In this document: positions 35,797 through 46,008 of the stretch, piece by piece
Layout of the letters: every line of letters starts with the position of its first letter
Position numbering within the stretch: the first letter of the stretch is position 1
NCBI GenBank assembly: GCA_022695795.1
Contig: MU404084.1
Span: 344,379 to 408,378 of the forward strand
Origin: Biscogniauxia marginata
Lineage: Eukaryota > Ascomycota > Sordariomycetes > Xylariales > Xylariaceae
Reading direction: 5' to 3'
Length of the DNA stretch: 64,000 bases
Position numbers and translations under genes: made by a program
Notes under the pieces: model-generated
What the model saw: only the letters and a program-made list of their open reading frames with translations
Database searches by the model: none
What the model was told of the DNA's origin: nothing

Positions 35797-37299
35797 ATGG
35801 CGTGCCTACGGGAACTAAGCAATAGTAAGTCTTCCAACAAGGGCACAAGATACCGTTTAGGGGCTCACAGTCGCAGGCATAGTAGCTCTAGCTCTAGCTC
35901 TAGCTCTGTATGCAGCAAGCCTACGGGTGTCAGGAAGTCTGGATGTAAGTCACGAAGACACCTATCAGGTCACACACAGAACCTATCGTTACGCGGTGGC
36001 TTCGCCCGTTTCGCCTGGGCCACTAGGGCTCGTGTCCGGGAATTCTTTAGAGAGAAAGGCGCCCCAACCCTCTATAATCATTACAAGAAGATGGACGGAG
36101 CAAAGACCGCCATCGACGCGGCAGGCCACCTCTACGATGTCTACAAAAAGGGGATGAAGTCACAGGATGCTGGGAACCTGTCTCTCCCCGAAGGAAAATT
36201 GTGGCAAAAGATCAACCAAAAAAGAGCACCGTGGTCCAATGAGGGCCTGTTTCTTCCCGAAGGAAAATCGTGGCACAAGACCAACCAAAACGGAGCACAG
36301 TTATCCAAGATCAACCAAATGCTGAAGGAGAATCCATTAGGGATAAAGCCGCCACCTCGTTATCCATTATTATTTGGACAATCTGAAATATATATACCTA
36401 GGCGCGGAAATTTGTTTGATCCAATCTCCATCACGACGCGGCTAATGAATTGGATGTTAGGGAGAAGCAACAGCGAAGACACACAGGAACCGGAAGCTAC
36501 AGCTGTCGAGAACGTTCAGAATGAGCTAGAAGAGCTCTACAACGAAACCGATGAGCTATTCGAGCGTGTGGGCGGCATGGAAAAATACTACGAGGCGATG
36601 AAGGAGTTCAAGGCTGCCAGGACTCAGCTCGAATCAATGGCGATGTCCGTTGCCAGGATACAAGAACGGCTGGACATGATTTCAAGGAAGCAAAGCAACG
36701 ACTCAAATGCCGCCTCCGAAAAGAGTGCAAGTGGTGACAGCAACAAGAATCTGAAGGTTCTAAAGGTTCTGAAGAGCCGCCGCGTCCCCGCTTGCCCGTT
36801 CGGTATACACACCAGCGTGGCCGATTGCTTCTCCGACCGCTGTCTTGTGAGCTGCGCACGGTGCCGCGAGACGCTAATCAAGCCCTCGAAGGAGAACTCC
36901 GGCGGGCCGCAAGTCTGCCTCCGGTGTCGGCGCGACATGGCCGCCGGCAGTGGCAAGTCCTCCAGCAAAAAGCGCAAGGCTGCGGACGAAGAGGATAGCG
37001 ACGAGGTCAAGATCATTAGCCCCCCGGTTAAGAAGGTCAAGTCCTCCCACGCGGTGAAGAAGGTCAAGTCCCCCTCTCAGAACAAGAACAAGACCAAGGC
37101 CAAGACCAAGATCCAGAACAATGAGTCCAAGAAGGCAACTGATGAGTCTGACGGCTCCCAGATCATGACGATTTGGGAAATCAAGAAGAAAAGGGCGGCG
37201 CATAAGATTATGAACCCTGCGACCGACGCAAGCACCCTCACTATCAAAGATACGAACGATGATAACAATAATGGCGGTACATCGCTGCCCACTCCCTAG
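35797..37299 (+). CDS. Orphan Lys-rich protein with coiled coil and Cys cluster (500 aa)
   Basis: A single uninterrupted frame from an ATG. No known family was recognised. In order: a Ser/Arg-rich N-terminus with a nine-Ser run (29-37); a basic segment with Tyr pairs (90-120); a near-duplicated block (about 128-143 and 152-168, each with LPEGK-x-W-x-K-x-NQ) followed by a partial third copy; a predicted coiled coil (about 238-300); a Cys cluster at 333, 344, 349, 353, 356, 374 and 377, whose CARC...CLRC pairs (18 residues apart) resemble a zinc ribbon; and a Lys-rich tail with NLS-like SSKKRKAADEED and repeated VKKVKS. A nuclear, nucleic-acid-associated role is only an inference. The gene stands alone in AT-rich surroundings while its 3' half has ordinary coding composition. 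Confidence 0.7.
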   Translation: MACLRELSNSKSSNKGTRYRLGAHSRRHSSSSSSSSSVCSKPTGVRKSGCKSRRHLSGHTQNLSLRGGFARFAWATRARVREFFREKGAPTLYNHYKKMDGAKTAIDAAGHLYDVYKKGMKSQDAGNLSLPEGKLWQKINQKRAPWSNEGLFLPEGKSWHKTNQNGAQLSKINQMLKENPLGIKPPPRYPLLFGQSEIYIPRRGNLFDPISITTRLMNWMLGRSNSEDTQEPEATAVENVQNELEELYNETDELFERVGGMEKYYEAMKEFKAARTQLESMAMSVARIQERLDMISRKQSNDSNAASEKSASGDSNKNLKVLKVLKSRRVPACPFGIHTSVADCFSDRCLVSCARCRETLIKPSKENSGGPQVCLRCRRDMAAGSGKSSSKKRKAADEEDSDEVKIISPPVKKVKSSHAVKKVKSPSQNKNKTKAKTKIQNNESKKATDESDGSQIMTIWEIKKKRAAHKIMNPATDASTLTIKDTNDDNNNGGTSLPTP

Positions 37300-38537
37300 A
37301 TTTGATCCAAACCCTTTTATCCTTTTTTACGGCATCTGTTAAGTATATATGTTCCCCCATTGTTTTCGCCCTATCGCATCTTTGGTTACAGTTCTAAGAA
37401 AGAAAGAAAAGAGAAACAAAGGGAGAAAAAAAAAGGTATGTAAATCTTTGTTTACCGTTTTTCATGTTTCCACGCACGTAACACGAGGGTGAGTTAGAAC
37501 TAACTATATGTTTAAATCGATACTGTTTTGTTACTAACTAGAAGCTGTCTACTCATTGAATAATGCAATAACGTGATGATGTCTTGTTGTGTATCTAGCG
37601 TCGAGGTCTCGTGAAGTAGATAGTTTAACTATCTTTATTGTAAATTATGTCTTCATAATACATCTGTTCATAAGTATCGAATCGCCTTATTTTTAACTCT
37701 TTCCTTTTCCCCTTTGACTCTGCTCCCTTCTCTCTGTATCCATTGTTTGCTAAGGCCATATCTTTCATGCAGCAGAAGGTATCAAATGCTCGGGCGAGCC
37801 ACTCCATACAACCCCTGGAACAATCCTCGACCGGTCTACATCACCAGGGATAAGAAATCGAGCGCGGACTTGGGTCCGACTGATCCGTATTTAAGAAACC
37901 GCGTAATAGTCATCTTTCTCGTAAGAACGCCAATGGCTATAGTAGACCTAGACTCTTAAACACTTTGGTTGGCAATTTAAAGGTAACTAAAACAGATTCT
38001 TCCCGTAGGAACCCTCGCTTTCTAGAGACCTGCGAGATTGACAATAGACTGAGCCTAATCACCTATAGCTTACGCACCCTTTGTTAGTGCCCTCGATTTA
38101 ACGTAGTGAGGTACGAACCGAGCAGATCGGGGGGTTATTATGTCGATATTCTTTATGTAGATATTTGTTGATTTTAGGAAAAATGTGTTATTCACCTTAG
38201 CTTAGTGAGGCTTATATTTCAACAATATTTTCTTAACCTACCCACCTAGTGAAGGAAACCGGGGTTTGGGGTGTATGGGGCTTGAAATGCGGTGTGAGTT
38301 TCCAATCATTCAATTGGCATCGAAACAACATTCTCGGATCTTAACGCCATTGCCGTTATTCCTTGTGCGCTGTAATAGACACCGCTATCCACGGCGAAAT
38401 ATAGAATGGCCTATAGTTCTCTCCCAGCTCCATGTCCCTGATTCCCCGTTGAATCTCTCTCGATACTTTAGCACCTCCGGGATCGGGCAACTCTATAAAA
38501 CAGAGCGAGGCGCAAGTTACAGCCGGCGTAACGGGGG
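37300..38537. other. Intergenic, AT-rich, with repeat copy 2
   Basis: Contains the foldback repeat at 38166-38224. Apart from that no gene or motif was recognised. Confidence 0.5.
38166..38224. repeat. Small foldback repeat, copy 2 (59 bp)
   Basis: TGTTGA...TCAACA ends and the same core as the copy at 13729-13789; 3 mismatches over the last 49 bp and a 2-bp length difference near the left end. Two of the differences are G/A and C/T transitions, as repeat-induced point mutation would give, but this is too few to prove it. Confidence 0.6.
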
Positions 38538-38984
38538 ATGGAGTCAACTAGAGACAAAGCCCTTGCGCGACGCCGTGCCCAGAATCGCGAGGCTCAGCGC
38601 AGGTTCCGCTGTAAGTAACTTGAACCATGGAGTAGTGACGACGAATACCACTGACGCAGTAATTGATTAGGGAAGCAGAACCAGCAGAAAGCCTCGGCGA
38701 CGAAGCCACTAGAGAATCAGGGCGATGCCGACCCAGCAATCACGTACCCGGCTGGCCCAGAAACTCTAGTGATGCCTGCCTTAGACTCAACAAATGAGTA
38801 CTTGTCGTCTAATGCCACCAGTAACCCAGGCTCAAAATGCGCTTTCAGCTTATTTGGGGATTATACACTTTTAGATTTCCTCAATATGGACAATTTCCCG
38901 GAGCCAGCAATGACTGAACCGAGCCTGGCGATGCCAATGTTCACGTTGGAAATGGCGGACGATGATATAGATGTAGCCCTGTGA
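38538..38984 (+). CDS. Truncated bZIP-like protein lacking a leucine zipper (128 aa)
   Basis: Exons 38538-38610 and 38671-38984 with a 60-nt intron (GTAAGT...TTAG) sum to 129 codons. Exon 1 encodes an intact Yap/AP-1-type basic DNA-binding region (RRRAQNREAQRRFR). In normal bZIPs this runs straight into ER-x-K and a heptad Leu zipper. Here exon 2 starts with WKQNQQKASATK and has no Leu heptads, so dimerisation is not expected. The acidic C-terminus (LDFLNMDNFPEP and later DDDIDVAL) resembles an activation-type tail. It is either a decayed bZIP gene or a short derivative protein; its neighbours are pseudogenes, which favours decay. The reading frame itself is intact. Confidence 0.55.
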
Positions 38985-39269
38985 GAATGAATGAGATGAA
39001 TAATATATAGCTCTTTGATGGGTGGCTCCGACTTCAATGTGATTTCCCAAGGCATTATCGGTAGACCGGGGAAATAAGCCTATGGATTTGATAGACTCGA
39101 TGTTAAGCTAACGTATATGTAGGTTTCTCCCCATCCAGGTAATAGTGACTCCCAATATACTCCCGAGACAGGTGTCTCAGGATCGGTTTTATCCCAAAAT
39201 GGCAATTAACGACTCTTAAATTAGAGCCCCCTGCACCTTAGCGTCTTCACTTCTCCCCCCAAGTTTCAC

Positions 39270-40059
39270 CAAGTTCAGACCTCTCTTATCATTCACAACC
39301 ATCTCCCAGAGGCTGTTCGGCAACAGTCAACCCGGATACCTGGTCAAGAATGCGGTGCCACCACGCCAGATGATACCGCTCTTGCTGCTGGTGATATAGT
39401 AAACGATGGCTCTCGTCGCAATGTCGACGTCCACAGCACCGGGCTTCGTCAAGTCCATTCGAATATCGTTAATCAGGTCTCTGATATTCCGGTAGTACGA
39501 GCCCGTGGGTAGATCTAGTATTCTGGCGGATAGGGAGCTCGCAGAAGTCCATACCTGACCAACTCAGAGGCATGCACCCGGCAATGGAGCTGAAGTTGGC
39601 GACGCAGCCCTTGGCCTTGATCAACATCGGTGCAAAACCCTTTGTGACGCCCAGTATACTCCAGACACTTATGTCGTACAATCGCTTGGCTTCGTCCATG
39701 GAAACATCGAGGAGCGGGATGACGAAATCGGCACCGGCGTTGTTAATGAGGATGTCGAGGGCACCTTCAGTCTGCTTCCCGACCTCGGCCGCGCACTGCT
39801 CGATGGACTCCTGCGAGATCACCTCGAGCTCGAGAATCTCCACTCCGCTGACCGCGGCAAGCGACTTGCCCTTCGCCGTGTTACGCAGCGTCGCAAAGAT
39901 GTGGTAGCCTTGGGCGGCGAATAGCTTCGCCATCGACGAGCGCATGCCGCCGTCGCTGCAACTGGTAATCAGGACTGTCTTTTTGGCAATCTTGAGTTTT
40001 GCTTGACCTATGGTTGGCTTTGGATGTGGAAAATGAGCATGAGGCAAGGATACAGGCAC
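39270..40059 (-). pseudogene. Broken short-chain dehydrogenase (1-acyl-DHAP reductase-like)
   Basis: Similarity to the Ayr1-type SDR family is plain: KTVLITSCSDGG, LDILINNAGADFVIPLLDV, VWSILGVTKGFAPMLIKAKG and FSSIAGCMPLSW. Damage is multiple. No ATG opens the frame. The Rossmann loop TGxxxGxG has lost Gly at two positions (TSCSDGGMRSS). The catalytic YxxxK segment and about 50 following residues are missing: after SIAGCMPLSW the sequence jumps to a C-terminal segment (LPTGSYYRNIRDLINDIRMD) that is in frame only if a 40-nt GT...AG stretch is removed. A TGA interrupts the tail (TRYPG-stop-LLPNSLWEMVV). It cannot be an active reductase. Family assignment is firm; exact ends are approximate. Confidence 0.8.
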
Positions 40060-41223
40060 AGCGGAAGACGCAGAGCCAAATTGCAGTGGCTACGATCACT
40101 CAACACCATACATATTTATTAAGGAAACGTACCCCATTCCATTTTGTTAGTTTGTACGATGGTCATTCCGTCCCCAAGCCACCACTCTCCTTGCCGTGAG
40201 TGAGGCTCGCATACAATTTCGCATCTCTAAAGACAGTCCGAGAGGTGGTTGAGCCATAAGACCCTAAAGTCCATCCGAAGCGACTTGGAAGTGGTTGACA
40301 CATGAGTGTAGGGAGTGCTCACTGAGGCGAGTCGCCGGATCCGGGGTAATCCAGAGGGTTCATGCACCGTCAGCAATCTCGCATGTGTCGCCTTACCCGG
40401 CCCGGTCGAATAATCGAGCCATAGTGGGTAATCAGTCACTCCCGGCATCGAAGATGCCAGCGTCGCCCCGAATTGCCACGGGCGAGTACGGGGCGATTAC
40501 TATAATTTGCTACTCTCTGTCTCGAAGCGAACGATGTGATTGTACTTGCGACATTGCCTGATCATGTCCCTCAGGACATGTGTACCGATGGCAATACTCG
40601 CGATGAGACATGTGATGGCCCCCCAAAAGGCATCGACCAATGGCACAACACGGATCTGGCTCAACCTGGCTCAATCCGGCAGTGGACATAAAAAACCACC
40701 ACCAATCCAAGGCCATTTTACGAAAGTATTGATGCCCTTCATCTCAATGTATATGCTTTTGATTAATGTTAAATCCGTCGATGTGTTATGCTGTATCCTC
40801 TCAAACATAATGTGTTACGTCTTGTACGAAGATATCGAAATAGTATAATAGTATAATGCTCATTCCTATGTAAGCGTACCTAATGAGGATTGTTGGTAGG
40901 TACGTACGTAAGTAAAAGCAATTAACTGATAAAGCAAAGCAAATGGGGTGAGACGATGTGTATTAAGTTGTCTAAGGAGGTAACTATCTACCAAAAGGGA
41001 TGTGGGATGAGGTGCCATTTATATACCATAGGTACCAGGGTCCCTTGTAGATTAGTCATCCAACCATCAAGGATCTAGCGTATTATTCGAAGTCCTCAGG
41101 CAGCGTCTCTTTAGATATCATGCCTGTGCCTTATACTGCTTGTCTTCTAGAACACCTTTAATATCCTACAGATATTCATCATTTCCTAAAAGCCTTCTAG
41201 GTAGTCACTTCAGGCAATAGCAC
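40060..41223. other. Intergenic region
   Basis: No gene or element recognised. Short frames occur on both strands without family motifs; TACGTACGTA-type words occur near 40900. Confidence 0.5.
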
Positions 41224-41745
41224 CTACATTCTTCGCCGCCTCCGGGTCCAGTCTCTTCCAACCGCCAAGCTGACGAGGAACGAGACGCTACAGGCAGCCG
41301 GAGCCAGTGCAAAAGCTACTTGGATTCCGGACGTGTATGCCTCGAGAATTCCTGGTATCTGATCTTCTAGGAAAACGGAGCGGAGCTCTGTCACCCCTGT
41401 CACGACGACGACGGCTGGACCGACACCTGGGGCGGTGCTTGGAAGGCTGGCAATGAGCTCGTTCACAAAAGCAGATTGAGCTGCATTTATAAGAAGACCG
41501 CCTCCAACATTTACGAAGACTAAGCAGTAGAGAGCAGTTTGTGAGATTTACACATAGACAAAATGAGGAGAGTTTGCATTGAGATACTTACAGAGGATGA
41601 TAGCTGTTATGGACGGTATATCTTCAGGATTCGTAAACCCTTGAGAGATGATGATTGGTATTTGGAACCCTGCACCCCAATCGAGAGCACCCGCGATCTG
41701 GTAGCCTGTGCAATTCCCGACAGCGGCTGCCCGCTCATTTGATTG
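41224..41745 (-). pseudogene. C-terminal remnant of an MFS drug:H+ antiporter
   Basis: The minus strand encodes the end of a 14-TM major facilitator family transporter. An upstream exon piece (about 41745-41592: SNERAAAVGNCTGYQIAGAL, then GAGFQIPIIISQGF) joins through an intron (GTAAGT...TTAG) to a last exon at 41519-41224 (FVNVGGGLLINAAQSAFVNE, then the hydrophobic AFALAPAACSVSFLVSLAV and a basic end). The last exon fits the family pattern of the final helices. The N-terminal 400 or so residues are absent, and no ATG-initiated transporter can be built, so this is a fragment. It lies next to other broken genes. Confidence 0.75.
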
Positions 41746-43190
41746 TCCCCTCAGAAGTCGTATATTGTATGGGTTGCTCGCCTGAGACGCTACAAATTTT
41801 CTTCAAAGGCACAGAGAGGGGCAGACAGGAGTGTATGAAGTAGGTATAGTATAGGGGGCTTTTCTCGAATGTGAAATAGCGGTTCCTACCCTAGCAAGCC
41901 CTCTCACCGGATGAAGGAAATATGCAAATACTGATGTTCTGTCATTTTTGGTGGGCAACAATCTGACAAATCGAATCTTCTTAAACATACGTATTACTCG
42001 TCTAGCACATGGAGACGCTGTAGTAGCAGTAGCTGGCTGGCTGGCAAAGGCAAAGATAGATGAAGTATATATAAACGGGTCAGCAATGCCGACCAACAAG
42101 GGCGCCTCAACCGGCACAAATGATTCGGCTAAATCTAGACGCTGATAAGTTTCGTGGCCCCAATACGGAGAGAAATCATTTTCGCGAGTAGTATGTATTA
42201 CGACTCCGGCGTCAACCCAGAGAAGACGTTCCATATTTCGTACTACCTATATACCTCCTAGCATCCACCGTCTTCATTCAGCCACAATAAGCGAGAAGAA
42301 TTAATGCGCATTTTGCGCCGGTAAAGGAAAGCAGTAGAGAGATGTCCGCAGCGTTCTGATCCAGTATCTGTATGTGATTTTCGAAGGTATATGCGATGGA
42401 CTGTGATGAACAGCCCTAGCTAAGAGACTCTTTCAGGTTTATGTTTTAAATGTAAGTTAAGTAGCGATACAATGAATACTGCACGGAACGTATAATGAGT
42501 ATCGGGCTTGTCGACGTATAGAGACTAAATTTATTAAATGGTATTACCGGAACGTCTATTTACATTTTGTTTTTGACTATTATCACCTTGTTCTGCCACA
42601 TTAAACTACATATAAGCACATAACAACTAATAATAGCTAGACCTATTTTTTTTTGTATAAGTCTTACTAAAATCTAGGTTACTCTCAATTTTAAAATAAA
42701 TAAATAATTATACGTATATAGGTACTTGGTGTAATGGTTTTGTCGCGCAAAAGCGACGCCGCTTAATTGCTAGGTTACAATTACCTTTATATAGTCTGCG
42801 ATAGGTTTTAAACTATAAGATAACCTGGTTTTTGGAACTATATTTTCTTATTCATGTATACCAATCATCGAGCAAAGTGTTTTAATTTAAAATTTCAGCT
42901 TAACTTTACAAGCCATTAGTATATTCATGTCATAGTCTATAAGTAATATCCCGGCGTAATTAATTCAGAAAGGGAAACGAAGCTAAAAAGGAAGGAAACA
43001 CTGGAAATAGTGCCCAGGACTAGTATGTTTTATTCGTACGAATTGATGAGCTGGCCAGACTCTTGTAAGGAGTGACTATTGACGGTTCCATATTTGATTT
43101 ACCAGCTTTTATAACTCTTATTCATTCTCGGGCGTCCCTCCAACTCCTTCATTTCTTTACATGACTGAAATGGTAGAGTGCTTTCCACAT
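41746..43190. other. AT-rich intergenic region
   Basis: A 143-codon minus-strand frame at 41803-42234 (starting MERLLWVDAGVV) could be a leftover of a coding sequence but no family was recognised. 42.45-43.0 kb is strongly AT-rich, with poly-T and TAAATAAATAAATAA runs, as in degraded or RIP-affected fungal DNA. Confidence 0.5.
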
Positions 43191-43526
43191 CTAGCAATCT
43201 CCCCCATTGCAACTGCAAACACCATTAATACAAGTTCCATAACCGCCACGGCACTATTATTCAAGTTAATGGCAATCCTCCGTTATAACAAATTCTCCTC
43301 TATGTAGAGAGGTAGCGATTGGAAAAGATATATGATTAACACAACTTACAGCACAGCAAACGTCAGGATCGTTGCTAGGGCAAGAGAAAGATCGGCCGAA
43401 GATCAGATCACCAGATGTAGCTCTGGTATCAAGTCTTTGAACCATTCCGACCGGTGCAGCGTCAGGGGCAGGCGCAGACATAGTGAGGCTGATGAAGAAT
43501 GCGAGAGCTGCAGTAGTGAACTTCAT
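43191..43526 (-). CDS. Small secreted Cys-rich peptide, two exons (79 aa)
   Basis: Exons 43526-43350 (59 codons) and 43253-43191 (20 codons plus TAG) flank a 96-nt intron (GTAAGT...ATAG). The second exon is too short to stand out by itself and was found by splicing: it supplies five of the eight cysteines. The N-terminus is a signal peptide (MKFTTAALAFFISLTMSA), followed by a short Pro/Ala-rich propeptide-like stretch and a Cys-dense C-terminal domain with spacing C-x7-CC-x1-C-x6-C-x4-C-x1-C-x4-C. The segment GTCINGVCSC resembles the gamma-core of defensin-like and knottin-like peptides. A secreted, disulfide-stabilised role (effector or antimicrobial type) is inferred; no family could be assigned. 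The gene has a TATA box and is intact among pseudogenes. Confidence 0.8.
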
Positions 43527-43631
43527 GGTTGTGGTATTGAAGTTGAATCTTTTATGGGATTGATGGGTTTTGGGGCGAGTATGAGTATGAGTTGATAATT
43601 TGAATCCGGACAAAGCTCGAGGGAAGACAGG

Positions 43632-43639
43632 TTTTTATA
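43632..43639 (-). promoter_or_regulatory. TATA box of the Cys-rich peptide gene
   Basis: TATAAAAA on the coding strand, about 106 bp upstream of the ATG at 43526. The agmatinase-like gene has the same element at nearly the same distance. Confidence 0.6.
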
Positions 43640-44849
43640 GAGATCCCCTCGTATACCATTAAATCAGAGTTGTAAGAGTATCATGCTGCTAGCCAGCCTG
43701 GAAGGATTCTCGTCCAACATTACAATGCAGGACAAACTGGAAGGATCTTGTAATGAAAACTAGGAGGTAGTGTTGTCGACAGACGATGATCACAGTTAGC
43801 TGGGTACATGTTAACTTGTCATGAAGAGCTAGAAGTTCGCATTACCCAATTCTCCGAGCTTCTCAAAGCTGACAAGACAACCCTTGCTTGGAAACTTCGG
43901 AACTAAAGAGCTTTCCAACATCCGAGAAGTAGAGTCTACATAGGTAGTTGGTAGAGCGATGAGAACATCGGACAAAGTGATGAGAACATCCACTTCCCAC
44001 AACCAAATCCGTGAGCGTCCTAGTCCTTATCCGGCACGATCATCAAGTACAACACCACAGCCAGCCGGTAAGTTCCTTGGTGGAGAGTAAAGGGACACCG
44101 ACGAACCCTAAGCCTACTCTATCATAGCTTACAGCAGGCCTTGCGGGAAAAGCAACCGCATTCAGATCACATTTAATTGTTGCTGCCTTAAACAATAAGC
44201 ACTTGTCGATCTTAAAATAGTCGGTTGGCTCACATGAACAATAGGTACCCTACGATCCCAAAAATATGCCGCGAAACTGACTTTAAAGAGCCGGTTGGGA
44301 TTACTGATAGACAAATTGACCGCGCGTTCTGGTCACAAAGCCTCGAAGTATTGGGGTAAGCCTAATCCTTTCGGTAGATATTAGTTGCCGCCAGTCTATT
44401 GGGAAGCGAAATTATCGCTCATAATTGGCTCCCACTCAAATAGCTTGAATCCACCTATAGAGAACTCATCGTACTGAATCCGAACTGGAGACCGGTATAA
44501 TATGTAGTCTGACAAAGACCTAATGTGAAAAGGAAGTACAATTATAAACTAGGTTCTTATAAGTCACATTAATACACTCAATTAGTTCGGACTTTTAGGT
44601 AATCTTGCTTGATTCGAAGTCCTACTCATGCTCAATTCGTATATTTTACTATGAACTACACTAGCATAGCTTAGAAGCATAGAATAGAATGAGTAAAGAG
44701 TAAAGATTTTCATTGCGGATGGCGGATGAGTCAGACGGCACAGGCGCACCACATTAATAAGTATAATCCTACCATATTCTCTGCATATGCTTTCAGCTGT
44801 AGATCTCGGAGACATAACACATCAAGATTGAAAGGGTTCGGTAGTACTA
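43640..44849. other. Intergenic region
   Basis: No gene recognised. A short repeated word GATGAGAACATC occurs twice near 43960-43990. Confidence 0.5.
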
Positions 44850-45681
44850 TTCATTGTTGAGATGAGACGAAGATATGAGGATAGGATCAAGTGTATTAGT
44901 TCACGGTGAGTCTAGATGGATGGGCGAAGCCCGTCCTATATATAGAGATACAGGAGACCAGGGGTCGTATACTCCATATTTCAACAAGATTCACTCTTCA
45001 TATCCACGGAGTACTGCCCGCATGGTGATCTCAAGAAAGTATATGTCACGACGCGGGCTGCTCCCCGATAGCGAGGTGCAGGACGTCACCTCGCAAGTAG
45101 CCGAGGGTATCAAATTTATGCATGAAGAAGGCTTTACTCATAGGGACCTAACGCCAGGTATACTTTTCCCAAAATAGCCCGACCGAGACGAGATCTTAAG
45201 GCCAACCAATATTCCTTAGAATATTCGCATCAAATTATATCCGCCATACGATGACTGGTAGGTACAAATATGTGATATGGACCTTTCTAAATGTATCGAA
45301 GAAGGCCCTGGAGTCTCTAGTACCGTGAAAGTTACAATCGGGTTTCTGCCACCGGAGAAGCTCAGGATGGACAGAAATCTGTGGAGAGTCGATGACTTTG
45401 CCGTGGATAGGTGGTGTCTCGGTAAGATGGTCTTCCATATCTTAATAGGGCACTCTACATTTTCGGCAATCGAGGCCCTGTATAAGTATCAAACCGACAG
45501 CTCACACTTTCCCGTCGATAAACTTCATAAGGTAGGAGCTAGCAAGACTGGCATCGACTTCATTACGAAGCTTATGGCTGCTAAATTGACTGAGCGACTC
45601 AAGGCAGAGGAAGCGTACGTACACACATGGGTGCAAAGCGAAGGTGTAAACGACGAGTTGCTTAGATTAGGGATGAATTAA
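44850..45681 (+). pseudogene. Decayed Ser/Thr protein kinase
   Basis: A CaMK-like fungal kinase domain can be followed across frames. DSLFIS and EYCPHGDLKK (about 44985-45034) lead into a one-base frame change at AAGAAAGTATATG, then YMSRRGLLPDSEVQDVTSQV and HEEGFTHRDLTPG to a stop near 45176. After two further stops the frame resumes at 45277 with DMDLSKCIEEGPGVSSTVKV, GFLPPEKLRMDRNLWRVDDF, and TGIDFITKLMAAKLTERLKA. Key residues are lost: HRDLK reads HRDLT, DFG reads DMD and APE reads PPE. The N-lobe with the Gly loop and the ATP-binding Lys is not recognisable. It is not a functional kinase. Pro/Ser-rich frames at 46009-46788 may be its decayed C-terminal part. Confidence 0.85.
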
Positions 45682-46008
45682 ACGCTTGAGTATTCATAGA
45701 AAACGATCATTCGTCTCACTGACCGTTTGGAAGTGAACCCCCATCAGAGTGGAAAGTCAATATGCATCAGGCCGAAGAGCTTGTAGAGGCAACTGTATCA
45801 TAGAGCACCACCGTTGGCTACGTTGACGGGAGCAGCAAAGGCACTTCAACCTTCAACCATCACAGTCAACTACAGCACTTGCAATTTCAAACAAGAATCC
45901 CGATCAAACATGGAGCTACTCTCAAGTCCCGGGACATTTTCCTGCTAGCGAGACGAATCTATAAATGAGGATATCCAAGGTTCTTAGTGTCCAGAGTCTG
46001 CGCCTCTC

